Of a DNA stretch of 64,000 bases, positions 1 through 8,213 are shown piece by piece. Below the pieces are notes generated by a model. The model had not been told where the DNA came from. It worked only from the letters and a program-made list of their open reading frames with translations, and did no database searches. The position numbers and the translations under genes were made by a program. Source of the DNA: Halomonas huangheensis (GTDB lineage Bacteria > Pseudomonadota > Gammaproteobacteria > Pseudomonadales > Halomonadaceae); the NCBI RefSeq assembly GCF_001431725.1, contig NZ_CP013106.1, positions 4,092,001-4,156,000 on the forward strand, in the 5' to 3' direction. Positions within the stretch are counted from its first letter, which is position 1; every line of letters begins with the position of its first letter.

Positions 1-709
1 TGCGGCGATCCATGGTCGAGGCATAGTTCCAGTGCACCGTGCTGACGTGGTAGCCATCGGCACCATTCTCGGCCTGCAGCTTCCAGTTGCCGCTGTAGGT
101 GTAGGACGAGGTACCACGCAGGATTTCCAGTCCCTCCGGTGCCTGGTCGACGATGTTGTCGATCACCTTCCTGGTTTCGCCGAGGAACTCCTCGAGCGGC
201 ATGACATCCTCGCTGAGGCTGCCGAACAGAAAACCCTTGTAGTTGGCAAAGGTCGGCACGCGCTTGAGGTCATGCGAGCCCTGCTGCTTGAAGCCCTCCG
301 GATAGGCACCGGTCTTCTCATTCTTGGCCTTGAGCAGACGGCCATCGTTCTTGAAGGTCCAACCATGGAACGGGCAGGTGAAGGTGCCCTTGTTGCCACG
401 CTTGCGCCGACACAGGGTCGCACCGCGATGGGCACAGGCATTGATCAACGCATGCAGCTCGCCATCCTTGTCACGGGTGATAAGCACCGGCTGGCGCCCC
501 ATGGTCAAGGTGAAGTAATCACCCGGCTCGGGGATCTGGCTCTCGTGAGCCATGAACAGCCAGTTGCCTTCGAAGATGTGCTTCATCTCCAGCTCAAAGA
601 ACTCGGGGTCGGTAAACATGCTGCGGTGGCAACGGAAGATGCCGTTCTCGGCGTCATCGACTACCGCTCCACGCACACGAGCTTCGATCTGATCGAGTTT
701 ATTGTTCAT
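1..709 (-). CDS. benA: Benzoate 1,2-dioxygenase large (alpha) subunit, 3' part outside the window
   Basis: This is the N-terminal 236 residues of a Rieske-type ring-hydroxylating oxygenase alpha subunit; the frame stays open to base 1. The Rieske centre is visible as CAHRG followed about 20 residues later by CPFHGW. The stretch [14 protein letters not shown], start of the mononuclear iron domain, lies near the window edge. The enzyme converts benzoate to the cis-dihydrodiol that BenD turns into catechol. The start ATG (707-709) has a GGAGACACCTG leader. It follows catA by 63 bp on the same strand, so benzoate oxidation and catechol ortho-cleavage appear to be one transcript. XylX-type toluate dioxygenase is the main alternative. 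Confidence 0.9.
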   Translation of the reverse strand, partial: MNNKLDQIEARVRGAVVDDAENGIFRCHRSMFTDPEFFELEMKHIFEGNWLFMAHESQIPEPGDYFTLTMGRQPVLITRDKDGELHALINACAHRGATLCRRKRGNKGTFTCPFHGWTFKNDGRLLKAKNEKTGAYPEGFKQQGSHDLKRVPTFANYKGFLFGSLSEDVMPLEEFLGETRKVIDNIVDQAPEGLEILRGTSSYTYSGNWKLQAENGADGYHVSTVHWNYASTMDRR

Positions 710-772
710 CAGGTGTCTCCTCTGCCGGGAAGCTGTCCGGTCAAGGTGTTGATTGCATCGATTCGAGTCGTC

Positions 773-1729
773 TCAGGCGTCTTCGAGGGCACGAGGACGC
801 TTGTGGCGCTGCTGCAGCTCGGCGGTTTCGGTGGCTGCCAGCTCGACATCGAACACCACCTCGGTGAAGGGGCCCTCCAGACCGCGCTGCCGAGCTGTCG
901 CGGCATCCTCGATACGTGTGGCTTCCACCACCAGTTCCTCGCGGGTGGCGAAGGCAAAGTCGTCGTAGGTATAGGGATCACCGGCCAGGTTGATCTGGGT
1001 GGTCAGGTGGCGATGTCCGGGTGCGGAAATGAAGAAGTGGATATGCGCCGGGCGCTGACCGTGGCGACCCAACAGGTCCAGCACCTGCTGGGTGGGGCTG
1101 TCCGGTGGGCAGCCATAGCCGGAGGGGATGATGCTTCGGGCACGATAGCGGCCTTCGTCATCGGTCAGGATGGTGCGCCGCAGGTTGTAGTCGGACTGCG
1201 AGGGATCGAAGAACGAGTAGTTGCCATGGCTGTCGGCGTGCCAGATCTCGACCCTGGCGCCACGGATCGGCTGGCCTGAGGTATCGCGGACCTGGCCGCT
1301 CAGCCACATGACCTCCGCCTCGGCATCGCTGCCATCGTCCATGCGCGCTTCAGCGTGAGACTCCGGCGCTCCAGCCACATACAACGGCCCTTCGATGGTT
1401 CTTGGCGTACCACCGGCAAGACCACGAGCGGCATCGGCAGCATCCATGCGCATATCGAGGTAGTGATCAAAGCCCAGCCCCGGAGCCAGCAGGCCAAACT
1501 GGGTGTCCTTGCCCAGCGCATTGAGCACCGAGACGCTCTGCCAGAACTCCTCGGGCGTCACATCGAAGTCATCGATCAGGCGATAGATATCCGACAGCAG
1601 GCGATGCAGAATCTGCTTGCCTCGATCACTACCGGCCGACTTGTCGAATCCGCTGACGGTTTTGAGAAAGTCCTGCACTTCACTGCTGTCGAAGATGCGG
1701 GGCCCGTGCTGCTGAGTCATGCTGTTCAT
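773..1729 (-). CDS. catA: Catechol 1,2-dioxygenase (intradiol)
   Basis: The 318-residue protein has the usual CatA length. An N-terminal helical dimerisation domain (about 1-110) is followed by the intradiol beta-sandwich. The non-haem Fe(III) ligands can be placed as Tyr171 (GNYS), Tyr205 (SGYG), His229 and His231 (PAHIHF), with the spacing of Acinetobacter CatA. It opens catechol to cis,cis-muconate in the cytoplasm. The ATG at 1729 has GGAG six bases upstream; a second ATG three codons later is possible. It lies between catC and benA in a catBCA-ben order on the minus strand. Confidence 0.95.
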   Translation of the reverse strand: MNSMTQQHGPRIFDSSEVQDFLKTVSGFDKSAGSDRGKQILHRLLSDIYRLIDDFDVTPEEFWQSVSVLNALGKDTQFGLLAPGLGFDHYLDMRMDAADAARGLAGGTPRTIEGPLYVAGAPESHAEARMDDGSDAEAEVMWLSGQVRDTSGQPIRGARVEIWHADSHGNYSFFDPSQSDYNLRRTILTDDEGRYRARSIIPSGYGCPPDSPTQQVLDLLGRHGQRPAHIHFFISAPGHRHLTTQINLAGDPYTYDDFAFATREELVVEATRIEDAATARQRGLEGPFTEVVFDVELAATETAELQQRHKRPRALEDA

Positions 1730-1788
1730 GTTGCGCTCCTCACGGTATGGCGTGTCATTTGTTGTTATTGCTGCGGAATGTCACCGCT

Positions 1789-2079
1789 TCAGGAATCGTC
1801 CCCGCGGACCGAGGATGGATGCCGACACAGCGGCTTGACGCTGATGTCCATGTACGGGAACAGCGGCAGGTTCGAGACCAGCTCCTGCAATTCCGCGTTG
1901 TCCTCGACATCAAAGATACTCACGTTCGAATAGCTACCCGCCACGCGCCACAGATGACGCCACTTGCCGCTGCGTTGCAGCTCCTGCGAATAGGCTTTCT
2001 CGGTTGCCTTGATCTCGGCGGCTTTTGCAACAGGCATATCCACCGGCAATTTGACCGTCATTTCCACTTGAAAAAGCAT
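1789..2079 (-). CDS. catC: Muconolactone delta-isomerase
   Basis: This 96-residue protein opens with MLFQVEMTVKLP and contains RVAGSYSNVSIFDVEDN and LPLFPYMDISVKPL, the hallmarks and length of CatC, which forms ring-shaped homo-oligomers. It isomerises muconolactone to beta-ketoadipate enol-lactone, the point where the catechol and protocatechuate branches meet. The downstream enol-lactonase is supplied by pcaL elsewhere in the window. It starts 26 bp after catB and has GGAGAG before the ATG, consistent with co-transcription in catBCA. Confidence 0.95.
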   Translation of the reverse strand: MLFQVEMTVKLPVDMPVAKAAEIKATEKAYSQELQRSGKWRHLWRVAGSYSNVSIFDVEDNAELQELVSNLPLFPYMDISVKPLCRHPSSVRGDDS

Positions 2080-2105
2080 TGGCTCTCTCCTGTTCTCGCC
2101 GCGCT

Positions 2106-3221
2106 TCAGCGCGCAAATTCCCTGAGTCGATCTTCATCCAGCTCGACACCCAGTCCGGGGCCCGATGGCAGCTCAACGCCAAATTCTGCGAAGCGCAGTG
2201 GCCGGGTCACGATGTCGTCGGTCAGCAGCAGCGGACCGAACATCTCGGTGCCCCACTGCATGGCCGGAAGAGTGGCCCAGGCGTGCAGTGCCGCGACGCT
2301 GCCGATGGTGCCTTCGAGCATGGTGCCGCCATACAGGCCGATGCCCGCCGCCTGAGCGAGGTGTGCCAGCTGCAGGGCACCAGAGGGACCACCGCTCTTG
2401 GCGATCTTCAGCGCGAAGGCGCCGCTGAAACCCTGTTTGATCAACGCCAGACCATCGGCGCTGTCCTGCACGCCTTCATCGGCGAGCATCGCCACCTCGA
2501 AACGCCGTGACAGGCGCGCCATACCGGCATGCTGGTGGGCGGGGATCGGCTGCTCGATCAATTCCACTCCGGCTTCCTGCAGGGCGGCAATCGCTCGCAC
2601 CGCGGTGTTTTCATCCCAGGCCTGATTGACATCGACCCGCACGCTGGCGTCATCTCCCAAAGCCGCCTTGATCGCGGCCACATGGCGCAGATCCTCAGCG
2701 ACAGGGCGCAGCCCGATCTTGAGTTTGAAATCACGGTGGCGACGCTCATCAACCAGCCGTTGGGCTTCCTCGATATCACGCTCGGTATCGCCGCTGGCCA
2801 GCGTCCACAACACTGGTAGATGGCTGTGACGATCTCCGCCCAGCAAGGTGGCGACCGATACTCCAAGGCGTTTGCCCTGAGCGTCCAACAACGCGGTCTC
2901 GAGGGCCGACTTGGCAATCGCATTGCCCTTCGCCACCTTGTTCAGCCGCGCCATCAGCAGATTGATGTTGCTGGCATCCTCGCCAACCAGGACTGGGGCG
3001 AGATAGGTATCGAGATTGACCTTCATGCTTTCCGGGCTTTCCGGGCCATAACTCAGTCCACCGATGGTGGTCGCCTCACCGAGCCCTTCGATGCCATCGG
3101 CGCAGCGCAGGCGAACGATCACCATGGTCTGGGTGGCCATGGTGGCCATCGACAGCTTGTGCGGACGGATGGTCGGCAGATCGACCAGCAGCGTCTCGAT
3201 GGATTCGATCAAACAGGACAT
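2106..3221 (-). CDS. catB: Muconate cycloisomerase
   Basis: This 371-residue enolase-superfamily enzyme converts cis,cis-muconate to muconolactone. Catalytic positions match Pseudomonas CatB shifted by one: KLK motif Lys166 and Lys168, metal ligands Asp197, Glu223 and Asp248, and Lys272 in ALKIAKSGG. A longer reading frame runs upstream to 3404, but the ATG at 3219-3221 has a good GGAGT leader and gives the family N-terminus (MSCLIESIETLLVDLPTIRPH). It is the first gene of catBCA-ben and diverges from catR across a 197-bp intergenic region. Confidence 0.95.
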   Translation of the reverse strand: MSCLIESIETLLVDLPTIRPHKLSMATMATQTMVIVRLRCADGIEGLGEATTIGGLSYGPESPESMKVNLDTYLAPVLVGEDASNINLLMARLNKVAKGNAIAKSALETALLDAQGKRLGVSVATLLGGDRHSHLPVLWTLASGDTERDIEEAQRLVDERRHRDFKLKIGLRPVAEDLRHVAAIKAALGDDASVRVDVNQAWDENTAVRAIAALQEAGVELIEQPIPAHQHAGMARLSRRFEVAMLADEGVQDSADGLALIKQGFSGAFALKIAKSGGPSGALQLAHLAQAAGIGLYGGTMLEGTIGSVAALHAWATLPAMQWGTEMFGPLLLTDDIVTRPLRFAEFGVELPSGPGLGVELDEDRLREFAR

Positions 3222-3382
3222 TGACGTTACTCCTGACGGGCTTGGCCTGACGGGCACTGGAGAGGACATCCCGCCATCTGCCATCAACCACCATTGCCAT
3301 GGGGCGAGGCTGCCTATCGGTCGGTGGCGGTGTTGTCCTCGGAACTGCTCGCATTCTGGTTGCGGGAGCGGGCGCCAACCAA

Positions 3383-3400
3383 TATGGTTTGAGTGCCATA
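3383..3400. promoter_or_regulatory. Inverted repeat, candidate CatR operator
   Basis: TATGG-N8-CCATA lies in the catB/catR intergenic region, 19 bp before the catR start codon. A dyad of this size is what LysR regulators of the CatM/BenM/CatR group bind, and the position suits autoregulation plus divergent control of catB. The dyad is seen directly; its function is inferred. It does not match the Acinetobacter ATAC-N7-GTAT consensus exactly. Confidence 0.45.
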
Positions 3401-3418
3401 CCATACCCAGGAGGTATC

Positions 3419-4321
3419 ATGGAGCTTCGTCATCTACGCTACTTTCGTGCCGCTGCAGAAGAGTTGAACATCACGCGAGCAGCACAGCGCCTGCATATGG
3501 CACAGCCACCACTGACTAGACAAATCAATCAGTTGGAAGAGGAACTTGGAGCAAAGCTGTTCGAGCGCGGCCCACGAGGACTGACCCTGACCCCGGCAGG
3601 GCAGTTCTTCTACGAGCACTCGTTGCAGATACTTGAAAAGTTGGACACCACCGTCACCGCGGTACGCCGGATGGTGCGGCACAACCGCGAGCTGTTCGGC
3701 ATTGGCTTCGTGCCCTCGCTGTTCTACGGCCAGTTGCCGCTGCTGGTGCGTGGGTTACGACAAAAGGACGATGTGGAACTGACGCTGGCCGAGATGACCA
3801 CCGTCGAACAGGTCCAGGCGCTGAAGGCCGGACGTATCGATATAGGCTTCGGTCGTCTGCGCATCGATGACCCGGAAGTCGAGCAGGAAGTGTTGTTCGA
3901 GGAACCGATGATGGCAGCAGTGCCTGTCGGCCATCCGCTGGATGGCAGCATGCCGACGCTGGAAGAACTGGCTCAGTATCCGCTGGTGCTCTACCCCGCC
4001 AGCCCGCGGCCGAGTCTGGCCGATATCGTACTGGGGTTATTCAGGAGACGCGGGCTCAAGGTCGAGGTCGCCCAGGAAGCCCACGAGATGCAGACCGCGC
4101 TGGGGCTGGTGGTCTCTCACTTCGGCATTACCCTGGTGCCGGAGCAGGTCAAACGTCAGAATCGCGATGGCATCAGCTACCTGTATCTCGCCGAGAAGCA
4201 CATCACCTCGCCCATCGTCTGTAGCCGTCGACGTGGTGAAGTTCCCAGCGAAACCATGAAGGAAGCCAACGCCATCCTCAAGGTATTGGTCGAGAACCGT
4301 ATCAGCGGGAAGTATCCGTGA
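3419..4321 (+). CDS. catR: LysR-family regulator of catechol/benzoate catabolism (CatR/BenM type)
   Basis: This 300-residue LysR protein begins MELRHLRYFRAAAEELNITRAAQRLHMAQPPLTRQI, the characteristic helix-turn-helix of the CatM/BenM/CatR group. The effector domain (about 90-295) includes FGIGFVPSLFYGQLPLLVR. The frame is open upstream to 3299, but the ATG at 3419 carries AGGAGGT and gives the correct N-terminus. Family members bind cis,cis-muconate (BenM also benzoate) and activate cat/ben genes. Divergent placement from catBCA-ben agrees with that role. CatR versus BenM cannot be decided from sequence alone. Confidence 0.85.
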   Translation: MELRHLRYFRAAAEELNITRAAQRLHMAQPPLTRQINQLEEELGAKLFERGPRGLTLTPAGQFFYEHSLQILEKLDTTVTAVRRMVRHNRELFGIGFVPSLFYGQLPLLVRGLRQKDDVELTLAEMTTVEQVQALKAGRIDIGFGRLRIDDPEVEQEVLFEEPMMAAVPVGHPLDGSMPTLEELAQYPLVLYPASPRPSLADIVLGLFRRRGLKVEVAQEAHEMQTALGLVVSHFGITLVPEQVKRQNRDGISYLYLAEKHITSPIVCSRRRGEVPSETMKEANAILKVLVENRISGKYP

Positions 4322-4337
4322 ACGTGCCGCAGGCGTA

Positions 4338-4850
4338 TCAGAGTGGCAGGGCCATCGCGCAGCGACTGTCCCTGCGGAAGCCATGGGCGACCTCAGTATC
4401 AAGGGTGTTGCGCAAGACCGCCGACAGTTCATGGTCCTCGAGGATGCGAAATCCCAGGCGGGCGTAGAACGGCGCATTCCAGGCGATATCACGAAAGGTG
4501 GTCAGGGTCAGCTCTACCACACCCTGCTGCCGCGCCACCTCGATCACATGCTGCATCAGCGCACGCCCCAATCCCTGACGCTGGCGATCGGCATGCACCG
4601 CCAGTTCCTCGATATGCAGGCCATCCTCGCCAGGCCGCACGGCGATGAAGGCACATGGCCGGTCGTGCTCATCAGCCACCACCCAACACTGCCCAATCCT
4701 CAGTAATTGCCGATGCTGCGCCTCGGAAAGCACAGCATCATCGGCAACCCACGCAAGCTCCGGAATTACCAGGAAAGCCTGGCCCGCCGAGCTCTCGATC
4801 ATGGGAAGATCGGGGATATCGCAATATCGAGTCGCACGAATACTGATCAC
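4338..4850 (-). CDS. GNAT-family N-acetyltransferase
   Basis: A 170-residue Gcn5-related acetyltransferase. The acetyl-CoA pyrophosphate loop is RQRQGLGRALM near residue 95, preceded by the beta strand HIEELAVHADR and followed by NAPFYARLGFRIL, the typical C-terminal GNAT element. The GTG at 4850 is chosen because GGAGAGG sits just upstream; a GTG at 4874 would add eight residues without a good leader. It converges with catR (16-bp gap) and lies downstream of pcaG. The substrate is unknown and nothing ties it to aromatic catabolism apart from location. Confidence 0.8.
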   Translation of the reverse strand: MISIRATRYCDIPDLPMIESSAGQAFLVIPELAWVADDAVLSEAQHRQLLRIGQCWVVADEHDRPCAFIAVRPGEDGLHIEELAVHADRQRQGLGRALMQHVIEVARQQGVVELTLTTFRDIAWNAPFYARLGFRILEDHELSAVLRNTLDTEVAHGFRRDSRCAMALPL

Positions 4851-4922
4851 GGAACCCTCTCCATAGCTGAGCACGAATTGAAGCCACGACTATCAGGCAT
4901 CGAGACAGGCAGCGTAAAGGCA

Positions 4923-4955
4923 ATGGGGCCAGGCACACACTGGCGCTGGCCCCAT
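4923..4955 (-). terminator. Hairpin downstream of pcaHG
   Basis: Ten-base arms ATGGGGCCAG and CTGGCCCCAT with a 13-base loop, 17 bases past the pcaG stop. On the minus strand the stem is followed by TGCCTTTACG, a weak T tract. Probable transcription end of the pcaH-pcaG unit. Confidence 0.6.
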
Positions 4956-4971
4956 CGGGTGTGTCATTCAC

Positions 4972-5607
4972 TCAGTAGTCGAAGAATACCGTCTCACCTT
5001 CACCCTGCAGCACGATATCCAGGCGGTAGCGCGTGCCACCGGATTCATCCGACTCCCTGCAGGCAATCAAGGTCTGGCGGCGCATTGGTGATTCGACGGC
5101 ATTGAGCACCGGGCATTGGGCATTGGCCTCGCTCTCATCCTCGAAATACAACCGCGTCTGCAGTTGAATGTTCACGCCACGGGCAAACACCGCCAGATTG
5201 ATGTGCGGTGCCATGATCTTGCCATCGGCGCGAGAAATGGCGCCAGGCTTGATGGTGTGCAGCGTCCACTCACTGTTGCCTTCAGCGGTGGTTGCGGTGC
5301 GCCCGAAACTGTTGAAGTTTGCCTGACTGTCATACACGGGTTGATAGTCACCGTTGCCATCGGCCTGCCAGGCTTCGAGCAAGGCATCACGCACCAGGTC
5401 GCCGTTGCCGTCGATCACCCGACCAACCACGGTGATGCGCTCGCCATCCGCGCTGTCGCTGGCCATGCGATTCCAGATTTCGTCATCGCGCTCGGGCAGG
5501 CCAGCGACATCCAGCGCCAGACCGATATGTACGTAAGGCCCTGCGGTCTGGGACGCGGTCTCGCGCAGCATCAACTCGGCGGTAGGCTTGAAATTAGGCT
5601 GTTCCAT
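4972..5607 (-). CDS. pcaG: Protocatechuate 3,4-dioxygenase alpha subunit
   Basis: This 211-residue intradiol dioxygenase-fold protein has the length of known PcaG. It contains the N-terminal signature ETASQTAGPYVHIGLA and the sandwich segment PHINLAVFARGVNIQL, but lacks the metal-binding Tyr/His set, as alpha subunits do. It pairs with PcaH to cleave protocatechuate to beta-carboxy-cis,cis-muconate. ATG 5605-5607 is chosen because AGAGGAG lies six bases upstream; upstream in-frame ATGs would overlap the end of pcaH. It starts 32 bp after pcaH. Confidence 0.94.
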   Translation of the reverse strand: MEQPNFKPTAELMLRETASQTAGPYVHIGLALDVAGLPERDDEIWNRMASDSADGERITVVGRVIDGNGDLVRDALLEAWQADGNGDYQPVYDSQANFNSFGRTATTAEGNSEWTLHTIKPGAISRADGKIMAPHINLAVFARGVNIQLQTRLYFEDESEANAQCPVLNAVESPMRRQTLIACRESDESGGTRYRLDIVLQGEGETVFFDY

Positions 5608-5639
5608 GGTCATCTCCTCTTGCATCACTGATTCTCGCA

Positions 5640-6365
5640 TCACTGATTTTCGAACCAGGTCTGCAGTTCGCCACGCACCACCAGATCGAAGCGCCAGGCC
5701 AACGCGTCCATGGGACGCGAACGCGCCATGTCGAGGCGACCGATCATGGTTTGTACCGCTTCAGGATCGTTGAGGGTCTGGACGATGGGACAGATTGGAA
5801 TCAATGGATCACCCTCGAAATACATCTGGGTAATCAAGCGTGTGGAGATCGACGGCCCCATGACGCTGACGTGGATATGCGCCGGGCGCCAGCTATTGAT
5901 GCCGTTGGGCCAGGGGTAGGGGCCCGGCTTGATGGTGCGGAAGCGATACCAGCCATCCTCATCGGTCAGGCAACGCCCGACACCGCCGAAGTTGGGATCG
6001 AGCGGCGCGAGGTAGGCGTCCTTCTTGTGACGATAGCGACCACCGGCATTGGCCTGCCACATCTCGACCAACGTATGCGGCACCGGCTTGCCGAACTGAT
6101 CGACAACACGGCCGAACAGGATTATCCGCTCACCGACCGGCAGCCCCGGTTGTTCAGCATCACGGAAGTTCATCAACAGGTCGTTGTCATGCGCTCCCAT
6201 GCGCAGCTTGCGGAAGTCAGGTCCGGTCAGCTCGGAGACACTGGGGTTCTGCAGGCTGACCAGTGCCTGAGAGGGAGAACGGGGAATACTGGTCTTGTAG
6301 CCAGGCGCATAGGCGGGTGGATGCCAATTGCGATCACGCTCGACGAAGCGGCGTTGAGTTGTCAT
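5640..6365 (-). CDS. pcaH: Protocatechuate 3,4-dioxygenase beta subunit (iron-binding)
   Basis: This 241-residue protein is the catalytic partner of PcaG. The Fe(III) ligands are Tyr111 (GGRY), Tyr150 (PGPY), His163 and His165 (RPAHIHV), three residues later than in Pseudomonas PcaH but with the same spacing. The frame extends 30 codons upstream, but the ATG at 6363-6365 gives the family start ([19 protein letters not shown]); the upstream extension would cover the PcaQ box. Its leader is weak (CGAGTGACC). It is transcribed in the same direction as pcaQ. Confidence 0.94.
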   Translation of the reverse strand: MTTQRRFVERDRNWHPPAYAPGYKTSIPRSPSQALVSLQNPSVSELTGPDFRKLRMGAHDNDLLMNFRDAEQPGLPVGERIILFGRVVDQFGKPVPHTLVEMWQANAGGRYRHKKDAYLAPLDPNFGGVGRCLTDEDGWYRFRTIKPGPYPWPNGINSWRPAHIHVSVMGPSISTRLITQMYFEGDPLIPICPIVQTLNDPEAVQTMIGRLDMARSRPMDALAWRFDLVVRGELQTWFENQ

Positions 6366-6453
6366 ATCGGTCACTCGGGATGATTGTTGGTTATGTTTCA
6401 CCGAGTGTGACGCCGAATGCAGCGCATGCCAATTGAGGCTTTCACAGCCCACC

Positions 6454-6469
6454 ATAACCTATGGGTTAT
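6454..6469. promoter_or_regulatory. PcaQ binding box upstream of pcaH
   Basis: ATAACC-N4-GGTTAT, a perfect dyad 88 bp before the pcaH start codon. It matches the binding site described for PcaQ of rhizobia (ATAACC-N4-GGTTAA) in all but the last base. The pcaQ gene itself lies 50 bp away, so regulator and target agree. Confidence 0.85.
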
Positions 6470-6519
6470 AGGAGTATCGGATTGGCGTGGCGAAATATCG
6501 GGCAGCGAGTCCCGCCAGA

Positions 6520-7443
6520 CTACTGGGGCCTTTCCAGTGCTGCCAGGCGCAGCACCTCACAGAAGCCATGCAGCGCCGTGGTCGGCTGCATACTGGCATT
6601 CAGACACAGCCCCACCGAGCCGCCCTGCTGCTCGAACGCCAGGCTCAATTCCACCAGACTGCCGTCGTCCAGCGCTTCTGCCACCGCCTCGAAGGGCGCG
6701 ATCCAGATGGCATCGGTGTCCTGCACATAGCGTCGGCTGATCGGCAATGACAGGGTTTCCAGGCATGGGCTGGGCACGCTGATCGCATGACGCGCGCAGA
6801 AGCTGTCGACCTGCTGGCGCAACGTGGTGCGTTGCGGCGGTAGCGCCCAGGGGTAGTCGATCAGCGGTTCGGCACCTTGCAACGAGACTCCCGCCAGCGG
6901 ATGGGCAGCGCGCACCACCAGCCGCAATGATTCGTAGTAGAGATGCTCGAACGCCAGCTCACGGATCTCGCGTGCAGCGGTCATGCGCCCCACCACTATA
7001 TCGAGCTCCCCCGAGGCCAGTCGCGAGAGCAGAAAGGCACTGGTGCCGGTGACCACCTGGATGCTGACATCCCGTCCCAGGGGCGAGCTCTGCCAACGTT
7101 GGATGGCGGTGGGCAACAAGCGACTCTCGACGGTGGATAATGCACCGACTCGCAACCAACGCTGTCCATTATGCGCATCGGCCAGTGCCTCAACCCCCTC
7201 CTCCAGCGCACGCACTGCAGGCCCGGCATGCCGCAACAGGGTCAAGCCCGCCTGAGTAAGACTGACACCTTGAGCGGTGCGCTCGAAAAGCACCGCACCG
7301 ACATGTTCCTCAAGCTCGCGAATCGCCTTGGAAATCGCAGGCTGACTGATCGCCAGCGATTCGGCGGCACGCGCAAAGCTACGCCGCCTCGCCACCTCGA
7401 GAAAGGCATTGAGATGGCGCAGCTTGATGCGTTGGTCAAGCAT
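6520..7443 (-). CDS. pcaQ: LysR-family regulator PcaQ
   Basis: A 307-residue LysR protein. The N-terminal winged helix (MLDQRIKLRHLNAFLEVARRRS, then FARAAESLAISQPAISKAIRELE) is typical of PcaQ. The effector domain includes ELDIVVGRMT and DYPWALPPQRTTLRQQVDSF, both characteristic of that subfamily. PcaQ activates protocatechuate genes in response to ring-cleavage intermediates such as carboxymuconate. It stands directly upstream of pcaH in the same orientation, not divergent as in rhizobia, with the PcaQ box in the 154-bp gap. No strong leader precedes the ATG at 7443. Confidence 0.85.
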   Translation of the reverse strand: MLDQRIKLRHLNAFLEVARRRSFARAAESLAISQPAISKAIRELEEHVGAVLFERTAQGVSLTQAGLTLLRHAGPAVRALEEGVEALADAHNGQRWLRVGALSTVESRLLPTAIQRWQSSPLGRDVSIQVVTGTSAFLLSRLASGELDIVVGRMTAAREIRELAFEHLYYESLRLVVRAAHPLAGVSLQGAEPLIDYPWALPPQRTTLRQQVDSFCARHAISVPSPCLETLSLPISRRYVQDTDAIWIAPFEAVAEALDDGSLVELSLAFEQQGGSVGLCLNASMQPTTALHGFCEVLRLAALERPQ

Positions 7444-7472
7444 GGAGAAGACCGGAATCCGTCAGCAGATGA

Positions 7473-7910
7473 CTAGCCACGACAAGCGGCAAGAACCCGG
7501 TCGATCGGCGCAGAAGCGCCCTGGAGAGAAAAGCGGGCAGGATCGCCCTGATGCGGTGTCACCACGGCCACCTTGCCTCCCTGCAGCGTGGTCAGCAGAC
7601 CGCGGGGCGCATCGGCGATCCAGATATCGGCCGATGACGAATGGTGTGACTCGAGACGATAGCCAATGCCATCGACCAACACATCCAACGGACGATTGAG
7701 GTCGCTACGCGACTCAGCACCGTAACCGCTGAGGGTCAGCGTCGTTTCTCCCTCACGGCACATCAGCGCCAGAGTATGCCCACCGCTGTCCGATGACTGG
7801 GCTGTCGCCCCGTCACCCAACGCTTGATGAGAGTCGGCAGAACGCCAATCCGCCCATGCGGATGTCGTCCAACCGGTAATCAGCAGCAAGAGCAGAGTTC
7901 TCAACCACAT
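7473..7910 (-). CDS. Secreted hypothetical protein upstream of pcaQ
   Basis: A 145-residue protein with a clear signal peptide (MWLRTLLLLLITGWTTSAWA) and a strong GAGGAGG leader. The mature part is a small beta-rich domain with two cysteines, one in LMCREG and one in LAACRG at the C-terminus, which could form a disulfide. The C-terminal pattern RFSLQGASAPIDRVLAACRG resembles small periplasmic proteins of the invasion-associated locus B kind, but I do not claim the family. It ends 29 bp before pcaQ and may be co-transcribed with it. Function unknown. Confidence 0.75.
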   Translation of the reverse strand: MWLRTLLLLLITGWTTSAWADWRSADSHQALGDGATAQSSDSGGHTLALMCREGETTLTLSGYGAESRSDLNRPLDVLVDGIGYRLESHHSSSADIWIADAPRGLLTTLQGGKVAVVTPHQGDPARFSLQGASAPIDRVLAACRG

Positions 7911-8163
7911 ATTGCCTCCTCACCTCGAGAAAAGGGCAAACACGTCAGCGGCGGCATTGCGATGACCACCGGTGCTCGTATCGTCGCCGGCATCATAGCG
8001 CAGACGGTCAATGGATTCCCTTCCGGTGTCCGGGGCAGATGCTCGGCCCCGTGTAGTCGCCTACGGCTTGCGTCGTTGGTGCCTACCATAACGACTTCCA
8101 TGAAAAGAAAACAGTGTTCTGTTAGTCCATTTTCTTCTCTCGAGGTTCCCTGGTCGCTACTCG

Positions 8164-8213
8164 CCCCAGCCCAGTTCCTTATCCCTTACCCCAGCCCAGT
8201 TCCTTTGCCAGCG
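8164..8213. repeat. 17-bp direct repeat spanning the pcaL stop codon
   Basis: CCCCAGCCCAGTTCCTT occurs at 8164-8180 and again at 8189-8205, a 25-bp period. The second copy encodes the C-terminal KELGW of PcaL; the first overlaps and follows the stop codon. It looks like a recent tandem duplication at the gene end. Confidence 0.8.

Noticed and set aside
32-1279. 415-codon plus-strand frame over benA and catA
   Set aside because: It is the antisense shadow of two well-supported genes; the protein has no recognisable domain and no leader.
8031-8051. CGGGGC/GCCCCG hairpin after pcaL
   Set aside because: Short arms and no T tract on either strand; not enough to call a terminator.
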